Part shown: piece after piece, positions 1-6,751 of the stretch | How the letters are laid out: each line of letters opens with the position of its first letter | How positions within the stretch are numbered: the first letter of the stretch is position 1 | From: an uncultured Clostridium sp. | GTDB lineage: Bacteria; Bacillota_A; Clostridia; TANB77; CAG-508 | Reading direction: 5' to 3' | DNA length: 22,097 nt | NCBI GenBank assembly: GCA_947382445.1 | Contig: CANCZH010000025.1 | Span: 1 to 22,097, forward strand | The notes under the pieces: generated by a model | What the model saw: only the letters and a program-made list of their open reading frames with translations | Told to the model about the DNA's origin: nothing | The model's database searches: none | Made by a program: the position numbers and the translations under genes

Positions 1-845
1 CTGACTTCGACGGTGACCAGATGGCTGTTCACGTACCATTAACACCAGAAGCACAAGCAGAAGCAAGATATTTAATGCTTTCAGTAAATAACCTATTAAA
101 ACCACAAGATGGTAAACCAGTTACAGTACCAACACAGGATATGATTTTAGGTGCATACTATTTAACAGTGCAAATAGATGGAGAAAAAGGAGAAGGAATG
201 TACTTCTCTGGCAAAGATGAAGCATTAATGGCATACCAAAATAATGATGTAGGATTACACTGCAAAGTTAAAGTAAGAATGGAAAAAGAAATAGATGGGG
301 AAATCAAAACAAAAACAATAGAAACAACAGTTGGTAGAATTATATATAATGAAGGAATACCACAAGATTTAGGATTTGTAGATAGAACAGATCCAGAAAA
401 ACAATTTGATTTAGAAATTGACTTCCCAGTTATAAAGAAAAATTTAGGAACAATTATAGCAAAATGTATAAATGTTCATGGATTATCAAAATCAGCAGAA
501 GTATTAGACTACATTAAAGCAATAGGATATAAATATTCAACAAAAGGTGCCATCACAGTGTCTGTTGCTGACGTTGCTGTACCAGAAGCTAAAAAGGAAA
601 TACTAGCAAATGCCGAAAAAGAAGTTGAAAATATAAGAAAACAATTTAAACGTGGTTTAATAACAAACGAAGAAAGATATGACGCAGTTATAAAAGTTTG
701 GGAGAAAGCAACAAAAGATGTTACAGAAGCCATGAAAGATAACTTTGATGACTTGAACCCAATCTTCATGATGGCACAATCTGGAGCAAGACGGAAATAT
801 GAACCAGTTAAGACAAATTGCAGGTATGCGTGGACTTATGGCTGA
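1..845 (+). CDS. rpoC: RNA polymerase beta' subunit, middle part (5' piece of a frameshifted gene, 5' end outside window)
   Basis: This is the middle of the largest catalytic subunit of RNA polymerase. The window opens in frame inside the universally conserved active-site loop: codons from base 3 read [14 protein letters not shown], whose three Asp residues hold the catalytic magnesium. The reading continues through typical beta' sequence ([16 protein letters not shown], then [13 protein letters not shown]) as far as FMMAQSGAR at 765-791. At that point family alignment predicts GN followed by the Q(L/I)AGMRGLM block, but this frame instead reads nonsense to a TGA at 843-845. The homologous sequence continues in the next frame. 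One extra base (C792) explains the break exactly. Function is certain from the motifs. Whether the gene is really broken is doubtful, because rpoC is essential and the downstream half is perfectly preserved. Confidence 0.95.
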   Translation, partial: DFDGDQMAVHVPLTPEAQAEARYLMLSVNNLLKPQDGKPVTVPTQDMILGAYYLTVQIDGEKGEGMYFSGKDEALMAYQNNDVGLHCKVKVRMEKEIDGEIKTKTIETTVGRIIYNEGIPQDLGFVDRTDPEKQFDLEIDFPVIKKNLGTIIAKCINVHGLSKSAEVLDYIKAIGYKYSTKGAITVSVADVAVPEAKKEILANAEKEVENIRKQFKRGLITNEERYDAVIKVWEKATKDVTEAMKDNFDDLNPIFMMAQSGARRKYEPVKTNCRYAWTYG

Positions 846-2202
846 TACATCAGGTAAAGCAGTTGAAATACCAATTAAATCTTGTTTCCGTGAAGGTCTA
901 GATGCCTTAGAATACTTCATTTCATCACATGGTGCTAGAAAAGGTTTAGCAGATACAGCTTTAAGAACTGCTGACTCTGGATACTTAACAAGAAGACTAG
1001 TTGATGTTGCATCAGATCTTATAATAAGAGAAGATGACTGTGGAACACATGATGGAATTGAACTAGAAGAAATAAAAGATGGAAATCAAGTACTAGAAAA
1101 GCTAGAAGAAAGACTAGTTGGTAGATATCTAATAGATGATTTATATAATCCAGAAACAAAAGAACTATTATGTGATACAAATACAATGATTACAGATGAT
1201 ATAGCTAAAAAAATAACTGGAAGTGGAATAACAAAAGTAAAAGTTAGATCAATACTTGGATGTAGAAGTAAATATGGAGCTTGTAGCAAGTGCTATGGTA
1301 TGGGACTAGCAACAAGACAAAGAGTAACAATAGGAGAATCAGTAGGTGTTATAGCTGCTCAAAGTATTGGTGAGCCTGGTACACAGCTTACAATGAGAAC
1401 TTTCCATACAGGTGGTGTAGCAGGTGGAGATATCACACAAGGTCTTCCTAGAGTTGAAGAGTTATTTGAAGCTAGAAACCCTAAAGGTTTAGCAACAATA
1501 ACTGAAATAGACGGAAAAGTTACAATTAATGATGAAAAGAAGAGAAAAGAAGTTACAGTAGTTGGAAAAGATGACGCAAAAACATATGTAATACCATTTG
1601 GTTCAAAACTAAAAGTTAAAGAAGGCGATGAAATCAAAGCTGGAGCTCCATTAACAGAAGGAAGTATAAATCCAAATGACATCTTAGCAATCAATGGACC
1701 AGAAGGAGTTTACAACTATATAATTTCAGAAGTTCAAAAAGTTTATAGAAATCAAGGTGTTGATATCAACGATAAACACATTGAAGTAATTGCAAAACAA
1801 ATGCTTAACAAAGTAAGAGTTGAAGATGCAGGAGATACAGAATTATTTACAGCATCACTTATAGATATGTATGAATTTGAAGATGCTAATAACAAAGCAA
1901 TAGAAGAAGGAAAGAGACCAGCAAAAGGAAAAAGGGTATTACTAGGTATTACAAAAGCATCACTTGCAACAGATAGTTTCTTATCAGCAGCATCATTCCA
2001 AGAGACAACAAAAGTATTAACAGATGCTGCTATAAAAGGAAAAGTAGATGAATTACTTGGATTAAAAGAAAATGTTATTATTGGTAAATTAATTCCAGCT
2101 GGAACAGGATTAAAAAGATATAAAGAAATAAAAATAAATACAGAATCACCAAAAAAGGAAGTAGAAGAAACAGTTGAAGAAGAACCAGTAGAAAACAAAT
2201 AA
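799..2202 (+). CDS. rpoC: RNA polymerase beta' subunit, C-terminal part (3' piece of the frameshifted gene)
   Basis: This frame continues the beta' protein directly. It carries [15 protein letters not shown], then the bridge helix and trigger-loop region ([37 protein letters not shown]), then four cysteines in the arrangement of the second beta' zinc site (DDCGT, then [14 protein letters not shown]). The conserved [20 protein letters not shown] and FHTGG blocks follow. The protein ends in the usual [17 protein letters not shown] segment and a short acidic tail rich in Glu. The ATG at 799 is an internal Met, not a real start: no ribosome site precedes it, and the family reading frame extends upstream to base 793. 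With C792 removed, bases 3-2202 give one uninterrupted beta' segment of about 733 residues. The gene ends in TAA just before a strong terminator. Confidence 0.95.
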   Translation: MNQLRQIAGMRGLMADTSGKAVEIPIKSCFREGLDALEYFISSHGARKGLADTALRTADSGYLTRRLVDVASDLIIREDDCGTHDGIELEEIKDGNQVLEKLEERLVGRYLIDDLYNPETKELLCDTNTMITDDIAKKITGSGITKVKVRSILGCRSKYGACSKCYGMGLATRQRVTIGESVGVIAAQSIGEPGTQLTMRTFHTGGVAGGDITQGLPRVEELFEARNPKGLATITEIDGKVTINDEKKRKEVTVVGKDDAKTYVIPFGSKLKVKEGDEIKAGAPLTEGSINPNDILAINGPEGVYNYIISEVQKVYRNQGVDINDKHIEVIAKQMLNKVRVEDAGDTELFTASLIDMYEFEDANNKAIEEGKRPAKGKRVLLGITKASLATDSFLSAASFQETTKVLTDAAIKGKVDELLGLKENVIIGKLIPAGTGLKRYKEIKINTESPKKEVEETVEEEPVENK

Positions 2203-2208
2203 TAATGC

Positions 2209-2245
2209 AGAAGCAATTTTAGGAAACTAAATTGCTTCTATTTTT
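2209..2245 (+). terminator. Intrinsic terminator of rpoC
   Basis: The stem AGAAGCAATTT (2209-2219) pairs with AAATTGCTTCT (2229-2239). The stem continues inward through a bulged T toward a GAAA loop. A T-rich run (2241-2245) follows. It lies seven bases after the rpoC stop. Confidence 0.85.
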
Positions 2246-2281
2246 ATATTCTAGGAAGTTCTTTAAACTTCCTAGAATATA
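2245..2281. repeat. Perfect 16-bp palindrome after the rpoC terminator
   Basis: The arm TATATTCTAGGAAGTT (2245-2260) is exactly complementary to 2266-2281, with a 5-base loop. It overlaps the T tract of the rpoC terminator and has no T tract of its own. A similar palindrome (5561-5595) lies in the same position behind another terminator. It could be a backup terminator or a small dispersed repeat. Confidence 0.8.
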
Positions 2282-2334
2282 AAGACTTAGGCACATTCCA
2301 CACAAACAGGTACATTGAGTTAAAATATACAATA

Positions 2335-2364
2335 GAAAAAGGGTACTAACAAAAGTTAGTACCC
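2335..2364 (-). terminator. Intrinsic terminator of the minus-strand orphan gene
   Basis: GGGTACTAAC (2341-2350) and GTTAGTACCC (2355-2364) form a perfect 10-bp stem with a 4-base loop. Read on the minus strand, the stem is followed by TTTTTC (2335-2340), which is the right polarity to end transcription from the gene at 2389-3606. Confidence 0.85.
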
Positions 2365-2388
2365 ACAAAGTGATAATAAACCCTTTTC

Positions 2389-3606
2389 TTATAATATATC
2401 TTTAAATTTTTTGTTAAAAAGATTTGATTTTATAGAAGTTCCTAAATCACTTATTAACTCTGGAGAGTTTTCTTTAGATATTAACGTAACATATCCAGTT
2501 ATAAGTTCCTCTACTTTTTCTTTTATAGTTTCAGAAAATTCAAAATAGGCATATGCCGAATCCTTAAATAAAAAGCATTTAAGTATAAATGTTATTTTTA
2601 TCACAGATTTATGTAAAATAATTAATTCATCTGGGCATAGTTCATTTTTATCAAATTTCATTTTTAGAATATCACGAATTTTTAAAAATGACTTTATTGC
2701 GTCTGAATATTTTTCAATTTTCATTAAGCAACATCCTAATTCGTACCAAGCCTTATAATAGCTAGGAGATTTTTCAATTACGGCATTACATGCCGATTTT
2801 GTATATTCATATTCTTCAAAAATGGAACAGAAAAAAAAGGCTCTTTTATAACATGCTTCTGGTAAAAAGGCAATTTTTCTATTCGAATATTCCTCAACAG
2901 AAAAATTATCTTTCAAAAAACGGTACTTGATGTCTGCCTTGATAAAATATAATGATAAATTATTAGGAAATTTTTTTAACAATTTATCACATTCATCAAT
3001 TAAATCAAAAACACTATAAAAGAAATGCTCTCTAGGAGCATTACATTTATCTACAAAACAATCAAATTTATATTTTGCACATAAAATTGCCTGACGTATT
3101 ACATAAGAAGAATCAAGCTCAGGATATAGCAAAAGTTCATTGATAAATGTTTCATAATTTCTTTTAGTACAATATTTGTCTAAAAGGTTTATTTTAGAAA
3201 GAATACAGTCAGTAAATAGTAAATTATTGCTACAGTATGCTTCTAAAATCTTTTCACATTCTGGAGAAGGTTTACCATATACAATTTTTGAAAGTGGAAC
3301 AATTAAGTGACTCAAAAATTCCTTATTTTGATATGGTAAATATTCTACTGAAGGAAAGCACTTATCAATGTGATATCTATCACAGCAGATAAATATTGTT
3401 TGAGAATAGTATTCCTCTGTAACTTCCAGTCTATTATTTTCCATAAAAGAATCAGTAATAATATATATATCACAGATACTATTAATTTTTTTTAAAGAGT
3501 CATTTTCTGATATTACACAATATAATCCTAAATACCGCAAAAAATTACAAATTAAAGTAGTTGGTTGAATATCCATAGGGTTACAAACTATTTTTATTAA
3601 ACTCAT
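2389..3606 (-). CDS. Cysteine-rich orphan protein: alpha/beta N-terminal domain plus TPR-like C-terminal region
   Basis: I do not recognise this 405-residue protein. The start is supported by AAAGGAGGG seven bases upstream on the minus strand. Residues 1-105 look like a small Rossmann-like or TIR-like fold: alternating hydrophobic strands (IKIVC, CVIS, IYIITD, TIFICC) and helices, with no obvious catalytic signature. Residues about 195-320 contain helical-pair repeats, the best being 250-318 (ACYKRAFFFC, then AWYELGCCLMKIEKYSDAI), which match the TPR pattern. No signal peptide or membrane segment is visible, so it is probably cytoplasmic. It has 22 cysteines (over 5 percent), a striking number, but no clear CxxC zinc or Fe-S motif. 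Codon use differs from neighbouring plus-strand genes, with more T-ending codons and more mixed Ile codons. It is monocistronic, with its own terminator. A TPR scaffold or signalling protein is an inference. Confidence 0.75.
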   Translation of the reverse strand: MSLIKIVCNPMDIQPTTLICNFLRYLGLYCVISENDSLKKINSICDIYIITDSFMENNRLEVTEEYYSQTIFICCDRYHIDKCFPSVEYLPYQNKEFLSHLIVPLSKIVYGKPSPECEKILEAYCSNNLLFTDCILSKINLLDKYCTKRNYETFINELLLYPELDSSYVIRQAILCAKYKFDCFVDKCNAPREHFFYSVFDLIDECDKLLKKFPNNLSLYFIKADIKYRFLKDNFSVEEYSNRKIAFLPEACYKRAFFFCSIFEEYEYTKSACNAVIEKSPSYYKAWYELGCCLMKIEKYSDAIKSFLKIRDILKMKFDKNELCPDELIILHKSVIKITFILKCFLFKDSAYAYFEFSETIKEKVEELITGYVTLISKENSPELISDLGTSIKSNLFNKKFKDIL

Positions 3607-3656
3607 ATAAAGCCCTCCTTTAAAATTGAAAATATTATTGTATACTTCCTCTAAAA

Positions 3657-3686
3657 ATTATAAGATTAAGTAAAATTTTACCACAA
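3657..3686 (-). promoter_or_regulatory. Possible promoter of the minus-strand orphan gene
   Basis: On the minus strand a perfect TATAAT (3657-3662) sits about 50 bases upstream of the start. The -35 candidate 18 bases further up is poor (TTGTGG, 3681-3686). The region is very AT-rich, so chance matches are likely. Confidence 0.35.
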
Positions 3687-3767
3687 TAATAGTTAATTTG
3701 CAATTATAAATGTAAAATAGATATATTACCAATAAAAATTATAGCTAAATCAAAATATATGAGTACA

Positions 3768-3796
3768 TTGAAAAAATAATTATACAGTGATATAAT
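3768..3796 (+). promoter_or_regulatory. Promoter of hslO
   Basis: TTGAAA (3768-3773), a 17-base spacer, then TATAAT (3791-3796). It lies 30 bases upstream of the hslO start, a good housekeeping sigma match. Confidence 0.7.
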
Positions 3797-3825
3797 AAAA
3801 AACAATTTTAAAATAGGAGAGAAAA

Positions 3826-4716
3826 ATGGAAAAAAAAGATACAATAAAAAAATATCTAGCTTTAAATAATAGAGTGTCTATAACTGTAATAGAATCTACA
3901 AATTTAGTAGAAGAAACAAGAAAAATACATGATTTAACACCAACTACAACAGCAGCACTAGGTAGATTGATAACAGCAGCCTGTCTGATAGGAGTAGACT
4001 TAAAAAACTTAGATGACAGTGTAAGTGTGCAAATAAAAGGAGATGGACCGATTGGAGGAATGATAGCAATTGCAGATAAATTTCCAAGAGTTAGAGGTTA
4101 TATTCAAAACCCACATGTTGAGCTACCTTTAAATGAAAATGGAAAAATAGATGTAGGTGGAGCAGTAGGAAAAACAGGATTTTTAAATATAATAAAAGAT
4201 ATAGGACTAAAAAAGCCATACATAGGAATAGTACCATTAGTAAGTGGAGAGATAGCAGAAGACTTTGCAAGATATTTTGCAGAATCAGAGCAAAAGCCAT
4301 CAGCAATAGCACTTGGAGTACTTGTAGATAAAAATGGAGTATTTAGAGCAGGTGGATATCTATTATCACTAATGCCAGATGCTGATGATGAAATTGTAAC
4401 AAAAATAGAAGAAAATATACAAAAAGTACCATCAATAAGCAAAATTTTATTAGAAAATACTAATTTAGATGAAATAGCCAAGATAATTACAGGTGATGAT
4501 AACCTACGAACAATAGAAGAAAACATATATCCAATTTATGAATGTAATTGTAGTAAAGAGAAATTCGAAAAAGGTCTTATTTCATTAGGGAAAAGCGAAT
4601 TAGAAGATATAATAAAAGAGAAAAAAGACACAGAAATTATGTGTAATTTCTGTAACAAAAAGTACGTTTTTGACAAAGAAATGATACAACAATTAGTAGA
4701 CAAAATAGAAAAATAA
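3826..4716 (+). CDS. hslO: Redox-regulated chaperone Hsp33
   Basis: Hsp33 is a cytoplasmic holdase chaperone that is inactive while its C-terminal cysteines hold zinc and becomes active when they are oxidised. The 296-residue length is normal. The substrate-binding core is recognisable by GDGPIGGM (about 72-79), the VRGYIQNPHVELPLN segment (89-103), VGGAVGKTG (110-118) and the PYIGIVPLVSGEIAED stretch (131-146). The redox switch is complete: C240 and C242 (a CxC motif), then C273 and C276 (a CxxC motif). ATG at 3826 follows AGGAGAG at a suitable distance. A sigma-A-type promoter lies upstream and no clear terminator follows, so transcription may run on into the next gene. In an anaerobe this fits defence against oxygen and hypochlorous stress, together with the rubrerythrin elsewhere in the window. 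Confidence 0.96.
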   Translation: MEKKDTIKKYLALNNRVSITVIESTNLVEETRKIHDLTPTTTAALGRLITAACLIGVDLKNLDDSVSVQIKGDGPIGGMIAIADKFPRVRGYIQNPHVELPLNENGKIDVGGAVGKTGFLNIIKDIGLKKPYIGIVPLVSGEIAEDFARYFAESEQKPSAIALGVLVDKNGVFRAGGYLLSLMPDADDEIVTKIEENIQKVPSISKILLENTNLDEIAKIITGDDNLRTIEENIYPIYECNCSKEKFEKGLISLGKSELEDIIKEKKDTEIMCNFCNKKYVFDKEMIQQLVDKIEK

Positions 4717-4733
4717 GGATATATGTAACTAAA

Positions 4734-4780
4734 TTGAGAATTGTTTGTAATTGACTTATAATATTGTGTAAAAATATAAT
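4734..4780 (+). promoter_or_regulatory. Two overlapping promoters before the GTG-start gene
   Basis: Promoter A is TTGAGA (4734-4739), 17 bases, TATAAT (4757-4762). Promoter B is TTGACT (4751-4756), 18 bases, TATAAT (4775-4780). The -10 of A directly abuts the -35 of B, so the two cannot both be occupied at once. Confidence 0.6.
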
Positions 4781-4817
4781 TAGTTCACTTTGAAAAAATA
4801 CATAAGGGGTATTAAAA

Positions 4818-5492
4818 GTGGAAGAATTATTTATAAAAACAAAATATAAAATAAATGTTGAAAAAGAATTATTAAAAATTAATAGTAGAACTATATTTGA
4901 ATTCAAAAAAACAGTGGATAATTTTGAATTAGAAAAAGTAAAAGCTTATAAAATTAAAGATGAAGATAAAACAGTAAGTTTTCTATTTTATGATAATAAT
5001 TTTTTTGCAGTTGATAGAGTGAACTTCAAAAACAACTATGAATACAATCAACAAAAAGAATATTTACAAATATCAGAAAACTTAAATTATAAAATCAGAA
5101 CAATACCAAATGTAGCTAAAACAAGAAAAATATTAAACATAGAAGATATAGAAACAAGAATATATGACCTTTCAGAATATATAGTACTACTACAAAAAGA
5201 AGAAATAAAACTGCTGAAAGTAAATAACCAAACAGAAATTCAAAATTTAGAGTTTTCAGAATATATACTAAACAAAGAAAATATTGAATGTGAGATACAA
5301 AAATATCAAGAAGCAGAAGATGAAGAATTAAAAGAAGAAAAAAGCATAAAAAATAGATTTAAAAAAATAAAAGAAAAAGTAAAATATATTGTTGTAGAAC
5401 CATTCAAAGTACTAAAAAGTAAACTAACAAAAGCAAATCAAATACAAATGTTGACAGATGGAAAAAATAGTATATTTGATAAAGAAGATTAA
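4818..5492 (+). CDS. Unrecognised 224-residue charged protein
   Basis: I do not recognise a family. The gene begins with GTG, supported by AAGGGG eight bases upstream; no nearby ATG has a better site. The protein is rich in Lys, Glu, Ile and Asn. The N-terminal half (about 1-105) alternates charged and aromatic stretches suggesting beta structure (TVSFLFYDNNFFAVDRVNF). The middle is helical. Residues about 160-205 form a highly charged, probably coiled-coil segment (QEAEDEELKEEKSIKNRF, then KIKEKVKYIVVEPFKVLKSK). There is no signal peptide, membrane span or cysteine cluster; only one Cys is seen. It has its own promoters, lies 101 bases after hslO and is closed by a strong terminator, so it forms its own unit or the tail of an hslO unit. 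Codon use matches its neighbours. Confidence 0.8.
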   Translation: MEELFIKTKYKINVEKELLKINSRTIFEFKKTVDNFELEKVKAYKIKDEDKTVSFLFYDNNFFAVDRVNFKNNYEYNQQKEYLQISENLNYKIRTIPNVAKTRKILNIEDIETRIYDLSEYIVLLQKEEIKLLKVNNQTEIQNLEFSEYILNKENIECEIQKYQEAEDEELKEEKSIKNRFKKIKEKVKYIVVEPFKVLKSKLTKANQIQMLTDGKNSIFDKED

Positions 5493-5522
5493 AAAAATAT
5501 TATAAATATGCAATGAGTATGA

Positions 5523-5561
5523 AGATGTTTGACACATAACTAGTGTTAAGCATCTTTTTTT
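5523..5561 (+). terminator. Intrinsic terminator of the charged-protein gene
   Basis: AGATGTTTGACAC (5523-5535) pairs with GTGTTAAGCATCT (5543-5555). All 13 positions pair in RNA if two G-U wobbles are allowed. A seven-base T run follows. Confidence 0.85.
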
Positions 5562-5595
5562 ATATATTAGGAAAGTTATACTTTCCTAATATATA
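5561..5595. repeat. Perfect 16-bp palindrome behind a terminator
   Basis: The arm TATATATTAGGAAAGT (5561-5576) is exactly complementary to 5580-5595, with a 3-base loop. It resembles the palindrome at 2245-2281 in length, in its TAGGAA core and in its place directly behind a plus-strand terminator. Confidence 0.8.
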
Positions 5596-5610
5596 AAAAC
5601 ACAATGTACA

Positions 5611-5631
5611 CAAATTTATTTCATAAATTTG
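5611..5631. repeat. Small inverted repeat
   Basis: CAAATTTA (5611-5618) and TAAATTTG (5624-5631) are complementary across a 5-base loop. It lies between the palindrome at 5561-5595 and the larger repeat at 5638. Confidence 0.5.
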
Positions 5632-5637
5632 GCACAC

Positions 5638-5730
5638 GAACAAATTAACGGAAAGCCAAAGAGAAAAGTAAAGATTATGCTAATTCAATGGCTTTCCGAT
5701 TTGTTCTATAGTTAGCTTTCCGATTTATTC
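5638..5730. repeat. Inverted repeat with an additional direct copy
   Basis: The left arm (5638-5658) is GAACAAAT, an extra TAA, then CGGAAAGCCA. The right arm TGGCTTTCCGATTTGTTC (5689-5706) is its exact complement apart from the three extra bases. The intervening loop is 30 bases. A third copy, TAGCTTTCCGATTTATTC (5713-5730), repeats the right arm in the same orientation with 16 of 18 bases identical. No coding content is seen. It could be a small mobile or regulatory repeat, or a degenerated element. Confidence 0.75.
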
Positions 5731-5799
5731 TTTGCATTATTTAGAAAAGTAAAATGAGCGTAAAAACCCGTCTTGCATGCGTTCTAAGGGAAAAAAGTA

Positions 5800-5828
5800 T
5801 TGATTTTTTAATGAATAAGGTATATAAT
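5800..5828 (+). promoter_or_regulatory. Promoter of the gatC operon
   Basis: TTGATT (5800-5805), a 17-base spacer, then TATAAT (5823-5828), 27 bases before the gatC start. It probably drives gatC, the nucleotidase gene, gatA and gatB. Confidence 0.7.
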
Positions 5829-5855
5829 CTATCGGTATTGAAAGGAGATGGATAT

Positions 5856-6143
5856 ATGCAAATTAATGATAGTGAAGTAATACACATAGCAAAACTTGCT
5901 AGACTAAATTTAGCTGAAAATGAAATTGAAAGTTACAAGAAAAATCTACAAGAAATTCTAGACTTTGCAGATACATTAAAATCTGTTGATACAGAAAATA
6001 TTGGAGAAACAATAGGAATAAATGAAAAATATAATGTTTTCAGAAAAGATGAAATAAAACAAGAAAGTGAAAAAGAAGAATTATTGGCAAATGCACCTAG
6101 CCAAGATGAAGGAATGTTTAGAATACCAAAAGTTATAAATTAG
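5856..6143 (+). CDS. gatC: Asp/Glu-tRNA amidotransferase subunit C
   Basis: GatC is the small subunit that stabilises the GatA-GatB pair in the complex that amidates Glu-tRNA(Gln) and Asp-tRNA(Asn). The 95-residue length is normal. The family pattern is clear: VIHIAKLARLNLAENEIE near the N terminus, then the LQEILDFADTLKSVDTEN helix, and a C-terminal ANAPSQDEGMFRIPKV tail. The start at 5856 is chosen because AAAGGAGATGG lies directly upstream and the protein then begins at the usual place; the open frame extends back to 5754 but those codons overlap the promoter. It is the first gene of an operon with the nucleotidase gene, gatA and gatB. The nucleotidase gene begins eight bases after its stop. 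Confidence 0.94.
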   Translation: MQINDSEVIHIAKLARLNLAENEIESYKKNLQEILDFADTLKSVDTENIGETIGINEKYNVFRKDEIKQESEKEELLANAPSQDEGMFRIPKVIN

Positions 6144-6151
6144 GAGAGATT

Positions 6152-6751
6152 ATGAATATAGGAATTGACATAGATGATACTATTTCTGATACATATAATA
6201 CAATAATTTCGTATGCACAAAAATATACAATAGAAGATTTAAAAAAGAGCGGAGATATTGGCAATAGATATGAAACAACTGAACAAAAATATTTGAAATT
6301 TATGCATAATTGGAATGAAAAAGAAGAAACAGGGTTTTTTAATAAATATTATGAAGAGATGATATTAGCAATAAAAATAAAGCATTTTGCAAAAGAAGTA
6401 ATAAAAAAATTGCATGAAAATAATAAAATTATTCTAATAACATCAAGACATGAAACTAAAAATAAAAATATAGAACAATTAACAATAAAATGGCTAGAAG
6501 AAAATGAAATTGAATATGACAATTTAATTTTAGAAGCCAGAGATAAAGCTAAAACTGCTAAGGAAAATGAAATAGATTTATTTATAGATGATTGCTTTGA
6601 AAATTGTCAGAAAGTATCAAATGAAAAAATAAAAACATTTATAATGGATTCAATGCTAAATAGAAGATATAACGATGAAAAAATTACAAGAGTATATTCT
6701 TGGCCACATATATATCAAGAATATGAAAATGCCTTGAAAGGAGAAATATAA
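6152..6751 (+). CDS. HAD-superfamily 5'(3')-deoxyribonucleotidase-like protein (NT5C type)
   Basis: This is a 199-residue haloacid-dehalogenase-fold phosphatase related to 5'-nucleotidases. HAD motif I is at the extreme N terminus, [11 protein letters not shown], with D6 as expected nucleophile and D8 as acid/base. Motif II is LITSRH (95-100). The motif III lysine probably lies in ARDKAKTAK (129-137), and motif IV is LFIDDC with D146 and D147. A helical cap with several aromatic residues lies between motifs I and II (about 20-75). The likely reaction is dephosphorylation of a nucleoside monophosphate, but the substrate cannot be read from sequence. AGGAGA precedes the ATG. The stop overlaps the gatA start by one base (TAATG), so the gene is translationally coupled inside the gat operon, an unusual position between gatC and gatA. 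Confidence 0.82.
   Translation: MNIGIDIDDTISDTYNTIISYAQKYTIEDLKKSGDIGNRYETTEQKYLKFMHNWNEKEETGFFNKYYEEMILAIKIKHFAKEVIKKLHENNKIILITSRHETKNKNIEQLTIKWLEENEIEYDNLILEARDKAKTAKENEIDLFIDDCFENCQKVSNEKIKTFIMDSMLNRRYNDEKITRVYSWPHIYQEYENALKGEI

Larger units (their letters stand above)
5493..5855. other. 363-base non-coding stretch
   Basis: No convincing gene lies here. In order it holds the intrinsic terminator (5523-5561), a 16-bp palindrome (5561-5595), a short 8-bp inverted repeat (5611-5631), a longer inverted repeat with an extra direct copy (5638-5730), a segment without visible structure (about 5731-5799), the gatC promoter (5800-5828) and the gatC ribosome site. An open frame from 5754 into gatC exists but has no ribosome site, and its first 34 residues do not look like GatC. 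Confidence 0.7.

Noticed and set aside
786..800. Programmed ribosomal frameshift in rpoC
   Set aside because: No slippery heptamer, Shine-Dalgarno-like stimulator or downstream pseudoknot is evident, and rpoC is not known to use recoding. A one-base error is simpler.
799..801. ATG at 799 as the genuine start of a separate gene
   Set aside because: No ribosome site precedes it and beta' homology runs upstream of it to base 793 in the same frame. It is an internal Met of rpoC.
1752..2216. Minus-strand open frame of 154 codons opposite rpoC
   Set aside because: It is the complement of a conserved coding region; the product is Ser/Phe/Leu-rich with no motif and no ribosome site.
5754..5855. N-terminal extension of GatC
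   Set aside because: The extra codons overlap the gatC promoter and ribosome site and add no GatC-like sequence.
5493..5855. T-box or other riboswitch in front of the gat operon
   Set aside because: The repeats lie upstream of the promoter rather than in the short leader, and no T-box consensus or antiterminator was seen.
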